Shown: positions 9,520 through 18,766 of the stretch, piece after piece
How the letters are laid out: the number at the start of each line of letters is the position of its first letter
How positions within the stretch are numbered: position 1 is the first letter of the stretch
NCBI RefSeq assembly: GCF_001549985.1
Contig: NZ_LROZ01000006.1
Span: 124,001-188,000 of the forward strand
Length of the DNA stretch: 64,000 bases
Direction of reading: 5' to 3'
Origin: Myroides odoratus
GTDB taxonomy: Bacteria; Bacteroidota; Bacteroidia; Flavobacteriales; Flavobacteriaceae
The notes under the pieces: model-generated
What the model saw: only the letters and a program-made list of their open reading frames with translations
What the model was told of the DNA's origin: nothing
The model's database searches: none
Program-made: the position numbers and the translations under genes

Positions 9520-12500
9520 ATGAGATCAAAGATTAAGTGGATGTACACGTGCATGATGATCTTACTTGTACAAGTAGGATTTGCACAAGAAAAAACACTT
9601 TCTGGGGTGGTTACAGAAGATGGTATGCCACTACCAGGAGTGACGGTAGTGATTCAAGGAACTCAATTGGGTACACAAACCGATTTAGATGGTAAGTATT
9701 CCATAAAAACAAAACCAGGTCAGGTACTGGTATTTTCTTTTATTGGAATGAAAGATGTAAAACATACTGTAGGTAATGCCAATGTATTCAATACAGCTCT
9801 TCTAGCAGAAGGGAATGAATTGGAAGAAGTAGTGGTATTGGCCTATGGTCAGGTTAGAAAAAAGAATGAAGTGACGGGTAACGTTGTCGCTATTAAAGGG
9901 GATGTTGTGGCCGAGACACCAATTGTGTCTGCAGATCAAGCGTTACAAGGACGTGTAGCGGGTTTACAAATGGCTACAACTTCAGGTTCGCCAGGATCGG
10001 TACAAAATATCCGTATTCGTGGACGTAACTCCGTTTCTGCAACCAATGAGCCATTGTACGTTATTGATGGAGTGCCTATCATTAATTCAAATATTTCTAA
10101 TTCGGCAGATGTAACAAGTTTATCTCCGTTGTCCTCTATTAATCCAGATGATATTGAATCGATGACGGTTTTAAAAGATGCTGGTGCTACTTCTGTGTAT
10201 GGGGCAAGAGGATCAAACGGGGTAATCTTAATTACAACGAAAAAAGGAAAACAAGGGAAACCGAGTTATAACTTCAGATCGTCAATTGGATTCCAAAATA
10301 GAGCAGTTAAAGGACCTAAATTCTTATCGGGAGAACAAAGAGCAGAATTGTGGATGGAGGCGATAGCTAACGGAAATGATTTAGATGTAGATTATGTAAA
10401 AGAGAATTATGCCGATTTAATGGGAGAGGACTTATATGTGTATTGGAATAACAATGGAAGACAGCATTATGATTGGCAAGAAGCTGTACGTGTTAAAAAT
10501 GCACCCATGTCTAGTTTAAATTTCTCAGTAAATGGAGGAGATGAAAACGGAACATACTTTGCTTCAATTGGTCATGACAAATCAGATGGAATTATTATCG
10601 GAACAGATTTTAGAAGAGTTACGGGTAATTTTAGTTTCACAAGAAAGCTTAATGATAAAATTGATATCAAAATTGGAGCGAATGTTTCCAATATTAAACA
10701 AAATGGTATTCTAGAAGGTGGATCTTTCTTTGGAAACCCTAACGTAACCAGCAAATTAATGAACCCTTGGGCGTCACCCTATAATGCTGATGGATCTTAT
10801 AATATTGACTCAGGATTATTAGGAGGAGAATTACCTAACTCGCTGTTTACTGTAGCAAATGATATTGTGCGAAATGATATGACAAGAGTTATATCGAGTA
10901 ACTCATTTGGCTATAAAATTTTAGATAATTTGAAATTTGAATCAACAATCGGATTGGACTATACATTGGTGAATTATCAAAACTACCAAAATGCAGTACA
11001 CGGTGATGGATATGGGTATGGGGGAATTGCTGCTCAATCTGATCGAAGAATATTTAATTATGTTTGGCAAAACTCATTAAATTATAACTTTTTTATTGGA
11101 AATGATCATCGTTTTGATGTTCGTGCTCTTATGGAGTTCCAAAAAAATAAATATAATATGGTATTTGCTGACGGGCAAGTTTTACCTCCTGGGTTGATTA
11201 CTCTAGGTGGAGCTGCTGCCAATTATACAGCTTCTTCCCAGTATTATGATTGGACTCAGTTGAGTTATTTGGGGTTGTTAAACTACTCTTATGCTAATAA
11301 GTATTTAGTAGATTTAACCATTAGACAAGAAGGATCTTCTCGTTTTTCAAGTGATAATAGATGGGGAACTTTTTGGGCTGCAGGAGTTGCTTGGAATATA
11401 CATAAAGAAGATTTCTTAGCTAATTCAAATGCAGTTAGCACTTTGCGTTTAAGAGGATCTTATGGTTCTACAGGAAACTCATCGATTGAGCCAAACGTGT
11501 ATCAACACTTACTAGAATCGGTATCTTATAATAACGAAGCTGGTTTAGCCTCTAAGCAAATTGGTGGAAAATTAGGATGGGAAAAACAAGATAAATTAGA
11601 TTTCGGATTGGAATTTGGTTTCTTTGATGATAGAATTACTGGAGGAATCGCTTTCTACCAAAGTAAAACTAGAGATCTATTGTATCGTTTACCACTCTCC
11701 TATACTTCTGGATTTGATGCTAAATGGATTAATCAAGGAAAACTTAAGAATCATGGATTTGAAGCGGAGTTAGATGTGAAGATTTTTGATTCAAAAGATT
11801 TTAAATGGTCTATTGGTGGAAATGTAGGAGTTGTTAAAAACGAATTAACAGAGATGCCTACTACGTATAAATCCTATACCGCAGATAAAGTAGGAAGAGC
11901 TATTAATGAGTGGTATATGCCAAACTGGGCGGGAGTAGATCCTCAAACGGGAGCGGCACAATGGTATGCAGCTGATGGGACAAAAACCTCTAATTACGGA
12001 CAAGCGGAATCTCGATTCCAAAATGCGAGTGCGTTACCAAAAGTAACAGGAGGTGTCAATACGCATATTGAGTATAGAGGTTTTTATGCGGATGCATTGT
12101 TTACTTTTGCAACTGGATATAAAGTATATGATTATTGGTCACAAGTTACAAGTGCTCCCGAAGCAACAACATTATATTATTATAATGGAAATGAAGAGTT
12201 GATGAATCGTTGGCAAAAGCCAGGTGATATTGCAGATGTACCAATTTTAACAGACGGTCCTGTTGCTGGAAATGCATATTTTACTTCTCCATCTACACGA
12301 TTTTTATATGATGGAGATCATATCAGATTGCGTCAGTTAACTGTTGGTTATAATTTTACGAATCAAGCGGCCAAGTTTATTGGAGTAGATGCTATTAATA
12401 TTTCTGTTGCAGCGTTGAATCCTGTTACATGGGTTAAAGATGGTAAGTTGAAATTTGATCCCGAAGTTGATGCAACAGGATATGTGGAATTTGCTTCACC

Positions 12501-12543
12501 TCCTTTGAAATCAGTTGTGTTTTCAGTTAACGTTAAATTTTAA
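9520..12543 (+). CDS. SusC/RagA-type TonB-dependent receptor
   Basis: 1007 residues: signal peptide 1-22, carboxypeptidase-regulatory-like domain about 25-100, LEEVVV TonB-box-like stretch about 101-106, plug domain (ALQGRVAGLQM, IRIRGRNS, PLYVIDGVPI) and barrel ending SVVFSVNVKF. The barrel is a paralogue of the truncated SusC at the window start (shared AESRFQNASALPK-type and DPEVDATGYV segments), while the N-terminal 106 residues match the SusC at 4459 with about 17 differences by hand count. The partner SusD starts 5 nt downstream. Substrate unknown. Confidence 0.96.
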   Translation: MRSKIKWMYTCMMILLVQVGFAQEKTLSGVVTEDGMPLPGVTVVIQGTQLGTQTDLDGKYSIKTKPGQVLVFSFIGMKDVKHTVGNANVFNTALLAEGNELEEVVVLAYGQVRKKNEVTGNVVAIKGDVVAETPIVSADQALQGRVAGLQMATTSGSPGSVQNIRIRGRNSVSATNEPLYVIDGVPIINSNISNSADVTSLSPLSSINPDDIESMTVLKDAGATSVYGARGSNGVILITTKKGKQGKPSYNFRSSIGFQNRAVKGPKFLSGEQRAELWMEAIANGNDLDVDYVKENYADLMGEDLYVYWNNNGRQHYDWQEAVRVKNAPMSSLNFSVNGGDENGTYFASIGHDKSDGIIIGTDFRRVTGNFSFTRKLNDKIDIKIGANVSNIKQNGILEGGSFFGNPNVTSKLMNPWASPYNADGSYNIDSGLLGGELPNSLFTVANDIVRNDMTRVISSNSFGYKILDNLKFESTIGLDYTLVNYQNYQNAVHGDGYGYGGIAAQSDRRIFNYVWQNSLNYNFFIGNDHRFDVRALMEFQKNKYNMVFADGQVLPPGLITLGGAAANYTASSQYYDWTQLSYLGLLNYSYANKYLVDLTIRQEGSSRFSSDNRWGTFWAAGVAWNIHKEDFLANSNAVSTLRLRGSYGSTGNSSIEPNVYQHLLESVSYNNEAGLASKQIGGKLGWEKQDKLDFGLEFGFFDDRITGGIAFYQSKTRDLLYRLPLSYTSGFDAKWINQGKLKNHGFEAELDVKIFDSKDFKWSIGGNVGVVKNELTEMPTTYKSYTADKVGRAINEWYMPNWAGVDPQTGAAQWYAADGTKTSNYGQAESRFQNASALPKVTGGVNTHIEYRGFYADALFTFATGYKVYDYWSQVTSAPEATTLYYYNGNEELMNRWQKPGDIADVPILTDGPVAGNAYFTSPSTRFLYDGDHIRLRQLTVGYNFTNQAAKFIGVDAINISVAALNPVTWVKDGKLKFDPEVDATGYVEFASPPLKSVVFSVNVKF

Positions 12544-12548
12544 GTAAG

Positions 12549-14003
12549 ATGAAGAAGTCAATAATAGTTTTATATGTATTAGCACTATTTAGTGGTACAG
12601 CGATAACATCGTGTTCATTAGATACAAAGCTTTCAGAAGAAGTGGATTTTGATAAAAACCCTATAAGTAATCTTGCTGAGCTAGGGGCTGGACTTAATGG
12701 GGCTTATGCTCGAATGAAAACAGCAGAGTATTATGGTAACAACATCATAGCCTTTTCAGAAGTTAGATCGCAAAATGCTTATTCAAATAATAGAAGTAAC
12801 CGTTTAGGTAATGTAAGTGGATTTACTATTACACCTACAGCCGCCTATGCAGTAGATACGTGGTTTCAAGCCTATAAAGTGATTTCACAAGCAAATCGCG
12901 TAATTGAAGCGAATTATCCTGGCATGGGCGAGCAAGAGGATATGATTAAAGGACAAGCTTATGTGTTAAGAGCATTAGCCCATTTTGATTTGTTGAAAAA
13001 TTATGGAGAACAATATGTCAACGGTCAGGGATTAAAAGCCTTAGGTGTACCTTATATTGTTACTTATGCTGATATTAATGCTAAAGTAGTTCGACCAACT
13101 GTACAAGAAAATCGCGCAAGTATCTATGCCGATTTTGATAAAGGAATTGAGTTGTTAACAAAACAAAATTCGGGTAGTAAAGTAAAGGTTAATCTTGCTG
13201 CTGCATATGGGTTAAAGGCACGTGCAGCTTTACTGTTTTCTAATTGGGATGCTGAAGATTTACAAGTTGCAAGAGACAATGCAGAACAAGGAATGTCTGT
13301 GGCAGATGGAGGGGTAGTGTCTCGATCAGCTTTTAGAGATACTTTTAAATCAGATGACCCTCAAAGTAATTCAGTTTTTGAAATTAAATTTTCAGGAACG
13401 GACAATCCAAGTTCGGATTCGTTGTATTATTTGTATAACCTTACCGCAGGTGGTGTGGGATATGGTCCAATTCTAATTAACTTTTCAGTTGCAGATTTGT
13501 TTGGAGCAGATGCACCAGTAGAAGCTACAGAAACTACAGAAGCGAAAGAAGCAAATGATATTCGTGCTGATGTTACCATGATCGGTGAAAACTTTAAAGG
13601 TGGTGGGATGCGCAATCTTGGAAAGTATGTGAAAATAAGCTCTAATGTAAAAGTTTTAAGATTTGAAGAGATGCTATTGACTTTTGTTGAGGCGGATTTT
13701 AGAATTAATAATGGAGTTACTGGAGAAGCTTTGGCCTTGTTTAATCAATTAAAACAAAATCGTCTAACAACGTATGCTCCAGTGACAACGTATACGCTTG
13801 ATGATATTAGAATTGAAAGACAAAAAGAATTAATGTTTGAAGGTACAGGTTTTGAAGATGCAATGAGATTTCATTTGGATATTAAAAACCCTAGTATAGC
13901 AAACCCTGGGGTTGTAGCTTATGGAAGCCCGAAATTAGCATTTCCTATTCCACGAACTGAGATTAATGTAAGTGGTATTCAACAAAATGAAGCTTATAGA
14001 TAA
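12549..14003 (+). CDS. SusD/RagB-type outer-membrane nutrient-binding lipoprotein
   Basis: 484 residues with a lipoprotein signal ending ITSC (Cys about residue 22). It shows the RagB-type pattern of the SusD at 1400: GAGLNGAYARMKTAEYYG near the N-terminus, AYVLRALAHFDLLKNYG in the TPR-like core, ERQKELMFEGTGFEDAMR near the end and FPIPRTEINVSGIQQN at the C-terminus. It lies 5 nt after its SusC and is followed by a terminator, so the operon is a simple two-gene transporter. Confidence 0.94.
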   Translation: MKKSIIVLYVLALFSGTAITSCSLDTKLSEEVDFDKNPISNLAELGAGLNGAYARMKTAEYYGNNIIAFSEVRSQNAYSNNRSNRLGNVSGFTITPTAAYAVDTWFQAYKVISQANRVIEANYPGMGEQEDMIKGQAYVLRALAHFDLLKNYGEQYVNGQGLKALGVPYIVTYADINAKVVRPTVQENRASIYADFDKGIELLTKQNSGSKVKVNLAAAYGLKARAALLFSNWDAEDLQVARDNAEQGMSVADGGVVSRSAFRDTFKSDDPQSNSVFEIKFSGTDNPSSDSLYYLYNLTAGGVGYGPILINFSVADLFGADAPVEATETTEAKEANDIRADVTMIGENFKGGGMRNLGKYVKISSNVKVLRFEEMLLTFVEADFRINNGVTGEALALFNQLKQNRLTTYAPVTTYTLDDIRIERQKELMFEGTGFEDAMRFHLDIKNPSIANPGVVAYGSPKLAFPIPRTEINVSGIQQNEAYR

Positions 14004-14022
14004 TGTAAATGATTAGATGAGA

Positions 14023-14054
14023 AGAGCTATCCCGAAATGGATAGCTCTTTTTTA
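14023..14054 (+). terminator. Intrinsic terminator of the third SusCD pair
   Basis: 11-bp stem AAGAGCTATCC / GGATAGCTCTT, loop CGAAAT, then a T run. Confidence 0.93.
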
Positions 14055-14100
14055 TTCCCTTAAATTATCCCACTATCATCATTATAATAAAAATAAATTT

Positions 14101-14108
14101 ACCTTTGC
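14101..14108 (+). promoter_or_regulatory. -7 box for the putative porin gene
   Basis: TACCTTTG fits TAnnTTTG and lies 15 nt before the ATG at 14124, giving a very short leader. No TTG box is seen at the usual distance. Confidence 0.45.
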
Positions 14109-14123
14109 TTAAATTAAATTTTT

Positions 14124-16154
14124 ATGCGAAAGTGTCTTTACTTGGTTTTCTGTTTCCTGAGCTTTGGTTTCTTAGCTCATGCTCAGTTTCAACCAACAAG
14201 AATAGATCGTGGTAATACAACGAATTTTGGTGATCCAAATGATCCCTACAATAATTTTGGTAATCAAAACAACCAAAATCCACAACAAGAAAATCAAGAA
14301 CCAAGAAGTTTAAGAGAAAAAGTAAAGAAAGATTCTATTGCGCCCATCAAGGATTATAAGATTATTACCATCCTTCGTGATACCATTGCTGTGGATACTG
14401 CCCTTACTTTAAAAAGTTACTATAAATTTAATTATCTACGCAAAGATAATTTTGGTTTATTGCCCTTCGCCAATGAGGGACAAACCTATGCTACCTTAAA
14501 ATACAGTCAAAAAGCAAATAATGTACTTCCTGGTTTTGGTTTTGAAGCCAAACACTTCAATTATATGAAAGCAGAGGACATCACCTATCATTCTAGCCCA
14601 ACACCACGTACAGAATTGTATTATAAAACGGTAATGAAGCAAGGACAGAGTTTAGATGCATTCATTACGTTGAATACGAGTGAACACTTGAATATGTTTT
14701 TGGCATATAAAGGAATGCGCTCTTTAGGAAAGTACATGAGTCAGTTGTCTTCTACAGGGAATTTCCGCATAGGAGGAAGTTATTATTCACCCAATAAGCG
14801 TTATGTGTTGTTTACTCACTTTGTTGCTCAAGATATCTTGAATCAAGAAAATGGAGGAATTACAGACTTAGATTTATTTGAAACAAGTGAAAAACCCTAT
14901 AACAAACGCGAACGCCTCAATGTGTATTTCCGCGATGGAGAATCGCTTTTGAAAGGAAAACGATTGTTCTTACACCACGAATATCAGCTGAATAGTTCGT
15001 TAGCTAACGGGGTTTTATTGACACATGAATTTACGTATGAAGATAAATTCTTCGAATATTATCAGAAGGATTTAAATAGTACCTATACCCAAAAAGACCG
15101 ATTTGGTTCTTCTTTTAAATCTACGATTTCCAATAAAACAAAGTATTATACACTCTCTAATAAAGTGGGAGCAGCTTTTCAATCAGGCCTTTTAGGAAGA
15201 GTAGAAGTATATGCGGATTTTTATAAGTACAACTACCAATACAACAGTGTAGCGAATATCAATGGCGGATTCATTCCGAATCTACTAGAAAAAAATATGA
15301 CGCTTATAGGAGGGAAATATACCTATAAAAAAGAAAATTGGAATGCCTTTTTATTGGTGTATAATTCGCTAGGAAGTGATAATACAAGTAATATCCAAGC
15401 CAATATCGATTATGCATTAGCAGATAATATTGGATTACAAGCGGGATATCAAAAGTTGAGCCGCATGGGGAATTTAAATTACTATTTGTATCAAAGTGAT
15501 TATTTACATTACAATTGGAATAATAGTTTCAATAATGAGAAAATCAACCAATTTGATGCAACCCTTACAACACCTTGGGTAACGCTAGAAGGAAGTTATC
15601 AAGTGATTAAAGATAAATTGTATTTCTCTAATGACAATCCGGTGTACAATGATTTCGGTATAGCGAAGCAATTGTTGATTACACCTAAACAATATGGCAA
15701 AACAATTAACTTCTTGTCCCTACAAGCATCCAAAGAGATCAAGTTCGGACGATTCGGATTGGATAATACCATCTTATATCAAGAAGTAGATCAAGAGGAC
15801 CATATCCTCAATGTTCCCAAATTGCTAACGCGTAATACCTTGTACTACAAAGGAGCTTTATTTGATAAAGCATTGAAATTTCAAACGGGAATTACATTTA
15901 CCTATTTCAGTAAATTCTACGGGAATGACTACAACCCTGTAATTGGAGATTTCTATGTACAAGACAAAGTGAAAATTGGGGATTATCCAGTCTTCGATTT
16001 CTTTATTGATATGAAAGTGCGTACGGCACGTATTTATTTAATCCTAGAGCATTTTAATGCGAGTATGTCTGGATATAAATATTATACAGCACCCAATTAC
16101 CCATATAAAGACTTTACGTTTAGATTTGGTTTAGTTTGGAACTTCTTTAGTTAA
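14124..16154 (+). CDS. Putative outer-membrane porin (Porin_10-like)
   Basis: 676 residues with a signal peptide 1-20 (LAHAQF cut). An Asn/Gln-rich low-complexity segment follows (about 35-60, NNFGNQNNQNPQQENQ), then a long beta-rich body with alternating aromatic/polar strands (SYYKFNYLRKDNFGLLPFANEGQTY-type start) and a C-terminal strand FTFRFGLVWNFFS ending near an aromatic residue, as expected for an outer-membrane barrel. Length and composition fit the Bacteroidota putative-porin family (Pfam Porin_10), assigned from memory. It stands alone between two terminators. Transported solute unknown. Confidence 0.8.
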   Translation: MRKCLYLVFCFLSFGFLAHAQFQPTRIDRGNTTNFGDPNDPYNNFGNQNNQNPQQENQEPRSLREKVKKDSIAPIKDYKIITILRDTIAVDTALTLKSYYKFNYLRKDNFGLLPFANEGQTYATLKYSQKANNVLPGFGFEAKHFNYMKAEDITYHSSPTPRTELYYKTVMKQGQSLDAFITLNTSEHLNMFLAYKGMRSLGKYMSQLSSTGNFRIGGSYYSPNKRYVLFTHFVAQDILNQENGGITDLDLFETSEKPYNKRERLNVYFRDGESLLKGKRLFLHHEYQLNSSLANGVLLTHEFTYEDKFFEYYQKDLNSTYTQKDRFGSSFKSTISNKTKYYTLSNKVGAAFQSGLLGRVEVYADFYKYNYQYNSVANINGGFIPNLLEKNMTLIGGKYTYKKENWNAFLLVYNSLGSDNTSNIQANIDYALADNIGLQAGYQKLSRMGNLNYYLYQSDYLHYNWNNSFNNEKINQFDATLTTPWVTLEGSYQVIKDKLYFSNDNPVYNDFGIAKQLLITPKQYGKTINFLSLQASKEIKFGRFGLDNTILYQEVDQEDHILNVPKLLTRNTLYYKGALFDKALKFQTGITFTYFSKFYGNDYNPVIGDFYVQDKVKIGDYPVFDFFIDMKVRTARIYLILEHFNASMSGYKYYTAPNYPYKDFTFRFGLVWNFFS

Positions 16155-16162
16155 AATAGAGT

Positions 16163-16191
16163 AAGGTTGACCAGAAGGTCAACCTTTTTTT
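16163..16191 (+). terminator. Intrinsic terminator after the porin gene
   Basis: Stem AAGGTTGACC / GGTCAACCTT with AGAA loop and seven T residues. The same two arms occur in swapped order in the terminator at 19929-19959. Confidence 0.94.
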
Positions 16192-16258
16192 ATTTCAAGT
16201 ACGCGCTTTGGTTAGGTTTTTGTTGCTGTTGTATGACCAACCAACAAAACAGACGAGA

Positions 16259-17548
16259 ATGAAAGAAGCTTTTGTACAATATGTTTGGGAGAAGCAATTG
16301 TTTACCACGCCATTCTTGCAGACCATACAAAAGCAAGAAATTAGGGTAATCTACCCTGGGCAGTGGTCTACCTTAGCAGGTCCCGATTTTTTTAATGCAC
16401 ACATATCAATCGAAGGACAAGTGTGGGCAGGGAATATTGAGGTCCACGTACAATCATCGGATTGGTTCCGTCATCATCATGAACATGATAGCCGGTATGA
16501 TAATGTGATTTTACATGTAGTTTGGGAATATGATACTCCTGTTTTTAATTCTAGGGGAGAAGAAATTCCGACTCTTGTTGTGGCTGGGTATGTACAGCCT
16601 GAAGTATTGCATCAAAGAATGCGCCTTTTTGCTCCTAAAACATCTATCAATTGTCAGTCACTTGTAAAAGGGAGTATATCTCCTATTGCTTGGCTCAAGT
16701 GGAAAGAAACTTTGTATGTGGAGCGCTTGGAAGACAAGGCAATAAAAATACAGTTGCTTTTACAGGAAACAACAAATGATTGGAATCAAGTGCTATGGTG
16801 TTTTCTAGCTAAAAACTTTGGATTAAATATCAATGGAGATGCTTTTCTATCCATAGCAAAAGCATTACCTATTCAGATCTTACTCAAGGAGGGCGATGAG
16901 TTGTTCCATATTGAAGCATTGCTTTTTGGAATGGCAGGATTTTTAAACGAAAACCAAGAAGAGATACTAGATTGCTATTATTGGGAGTTAGTGAAACAAT
17001 GGGAGTTTTATAAACAGAAATATCAATTACAAGAGCGCAATGGGAGCGAATTACATTTCTTTAAACTCCGTCCAATTAACTTTCCGACCATTCGCTTAGC
17101 GCAATTGGCGTATTGGTTTTACCATCAAAAATACAATCTTGCGACCTTGCTTCAAGTACAAAATATTGACGAGTTAAAACAGCTACTCCAAGCAGATGTT
17201 AGTTCATATTGGCGCGAACACTATATGTTCGGGAAAGAAGGAAAACGCACAAGAAAACGGTTGTCTAATTCTTTTCAAGAACTTGTGCTGCTTAATACAA
17301 TCATTCCGATGCAATATGTATTTGCATGTCATCAAGGAAGTATAGAGGATGTGGAGCGCATTATTGAAATGAGTACCCGTCTAAAAATGGAGTCCAATGC
17401 AATTACTACTTTATTTCAGAAGGAAGGTGTGAGTTTAGAAAGCGCTTTTGATTCGCAAGCCATGATTCAATTGAACAAAAACTATTGTGTGGTGAATAAA
17501 TGTTTGTCTTGCGCGGTTGGTTTAGCAATTTTAAATAAAAAGAACTAA
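16259..17548 (+). CDS. DUF2851 family protein
   Basis: 429 residues from the ATG at 16259; an upstream in-frame TTG at 16208 would add 17 residues unlike the family start, so I prefer MKEAFVQYVWEKQLF. It matches the Bacteroidota DUF2851 family as I remember it: GQWSTLAGPDFFNAHI and GNIEVHVQSSDWFRHHHEHD near the N-terminus, the latter His/Asp-rich and metal-site-like, and a C-terminal Cys pair (VVNKCLSCAVG). No signal peptide, so cytoplasmic. Function unknown. The PspC-like gene follows after 28 nt. Confidence 0.85.
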   Translation: MKEAFVQYVWEKQLFTTPFLQTIQKQEIRVIYPGQWSTLAGPDFFNAHISIEGQVWAGNIEVHVQSSDWFRHHHEHDSRYDNVILHVVWEYDTPVFNSRGEEIPTLVVAGYVQPEVLHQRMRLFAPKTSINCQSLVKGSISPIAWLKWKETLYVERLEDKAIKIQLLLQETTNDWNQVLWCFLAKNFGLNINGDAFLSIAKALPIQILLKEGDELFHIEALLFGMAGFLNENQEEILDCYYWELVKQWEFYKQKYQLQERNGSELHFFKLRPINFPTIRLAQLAYWFYHQKYNLATLLQVQNIDELKQLLQADVSSYWREHYMFGKEGKRTRKRLSNSFQELVLLNTIIPMQYVFACHQGSIEDVERIIEMSTRLKMESNAITTLFQKEGVSLESAFDSQAMIQLNKNYCVVNKCLSCAVGLAILNKKN

Positions 17549-17553
17549 ATTTG
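17546..17553 (+). promoter_or_regulatory. Possible -7 box overlapping the DUF2851 stop codon
   Basis: TAAATTTG fits TAnnTTTG; its first three bases are the TAA stop of the DUF2851 gene. It lies 23 nt before the PspC-like ATG. Confidence 0.35.
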
Positions 17554-17576
17554 TATTACGACAAAGAAGTTAGAAG

Positions 17577-17798
17577 ATGATTAATAATTTGCGTTATTTT
17601 TTGGAGAAACACGGATTCAAAGTATCTACCCGTTTAGGGGATCGCTTGGGTATTCGCGTATCCAATATTCGACTCTTTTTTATCTATCTTTCTTTTTTTA
17701 CTTTAGGGTTAGCTTTTGCGCTTTATCTTACCCTCGCTTTTATAGTGCGCTTGAAAGATCTAGTTTATACCAAACGAAGCTCTGTTTTTGATCTATAA
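17577..17798 (+). CDS. Small PspC-domain-like membrane protein
   Basis: 73 residues. An N-terminal amphipathic part (LRYFLEKHGFKVSTRLGDRLGIRVSNIRLFFIY) is followed by one long hydrophobic segment (about 33-57) and a basic tail. The G-x-R-x-G-x-R-x-S-x-x-R-L-F/FIYxxF pattern is that of PspC domains, which bind partners at the inner membrane in stress responses. Single-domain PspC proteins of this size are common in Flavobacteriia. It sits between the DUF2851 and HhH genes on the same strand, probably in one operon. Confidence 0.75.
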   Translation: MINNLRYFLEKHGFKVSTRLGDRLGIRVSNIRLFFIYLSFFTLGLAFALYLTLAFIVRLKDLVYTKRSSVFDL

Positions 17799-17834
17799 TT
17801 TAAGTGAAGTAAATCTACTCCTTTTGCAGTAATA

Positions 17835-17850
17835 CACATGTATACATGTG
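17835..17850. repeat. 16-bp perfect palindrome over the HhH start codon
   Basis: CACATGTATACATGTG, with the ATG at 17838 inside it. Could be a protein-binding operator or a small hairpin masking the first start codon; the second ATG at 17853 lies just outside. Confidence 0.6.
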
Positions 17851-18755
17851 GTATGAAAGGGAACAAATACTTTTATCATTGGTATTATTATACCCAATCC
17901 CAGAAGCGAGGTTTCATCGCTTTATTATTCGTCTTTTTTGCTGTACAACTGTTGTTGTATCTGTATGATCAACAACAATTCGACATAGGAGGAAGAGAAG
18001 GGAGTGTAGTTGAAGGACAGCACAAAATTCAAAAAGAGATAGATAGCTTGCGTTTATTGCAAGCTTCTAAGAAGGATACCATTTATCTTTTTAATCCAAA
18101 CTACCTCACTGATTATAAAGGATACATCCTTGAATTAACGCCAGAAGAACTTGATCGCTTATTCGCGCATCGAGCAGCCAATCATTATGTCAATTCTAGT
18201 CTAGAATTTCAACGGGTAACAGGGGTTTCGGATGCGTGGATGGCAAAATATAGCCGTTATTTTGTTTTTGGAAATCGACGAAAAAATGGTTCAACTACCA
18301 ATTATATAGGAGCATCGACAAGTAAACAAAAAGAGAAGACTAAACCAATCGTTATCCGCGATATCAATGCCGCAACCATAGAAACATTACAAGAGATTTA
18401 TGGTATTGGGCCTGTCCTGTCCAAGCGAATTATCGAAGATCGTACCAAATGGGGTGGGTATGTTCACATCGATCAAGTGAAATTTGTATATGGATTATCA
18501 GAAGAAGTGATTGCTTTGCTTTTGCAACAATATGCGGTTCTTTCACCGCCCCAAATTGTACAAATTGATTTGAATAATGCAACTGTAAATGATTTGAAAA
18601 ATATACCTTATTTAAACTATTATCTCGCAAGAGAGATCATTAAATATAGAAGTTTACACGGAGATTTCGTTAATAAAGAACAATTAAAAGAAATTGAAAA
18701 AATTCCACTTGACAAGATTCATATAATTAGTTTATATTTGGAAATTAGGAATTAA
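17838..18755 (+). CDS. ComEA-like helix-hairpin-helix protein, membrane-anchored
   Basis: 305 residues, or 300 if the ATG at 17853 is used. One transmembrane helix near the N-terminus (about 25-42) is followed by a coiled linker and tandem helix-hairpin-helix motifs: INAATIETLQEIYGIGPVLSKRIIEDR (about 176-203) and IDLNNATVNDLKNIPYLNYYLAREIIKYR (about 240-270). This is the ComEA/T2SK-like DNA-binding fold. An earlier, degenerate repeat covers about 95-135 (LTPEELDRLF). It probably binds DNA in the periplasm, but competence genes are not nearby. The start region holds a 16-bp perfect palindrome. Confidence 0.8.
   Translation: MYTCGMKGNKYFYHWYYYTQSQKRGFIALLFVFFAVQLLLYLYDQQQFDIGGREGSVVEGQHKIQKEIDSLRLLQASKKDTIYLFNPNYLTDYKGYILELTPEELDRLFAHRAANHYVNSSLEFQRVTGVSDAWMAKYSRYFVFGNRRKNGSTTNYIGASTSKQKEKTKPIVIRDINAATIETLQEIYGIGPVLSKRIIEDRTKWGGYVHIDQVKFVYGLSEEVIALLLQQYAVLSPPQIVQIDLNNATVNDLKNIPYLNYYLAREIIKYRSLHGDFVNKEQLKEIEKIPLDKIHIISLYLEIRN
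18709..18740 (+). promoter_or_regulatory. Promoter of the acyl-CoA dehydrogenase gene
   Basis: TTG (18709-18711), 21 nt, TATATTTG (18733-18740): a full match to the flavobacterial promoter, placed inside the 3' end of the HhH gene and 26 nt before the ATG at 18767. Confidence 0.65.
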
Positions 18756-18766
18756 ATTAAACAACC

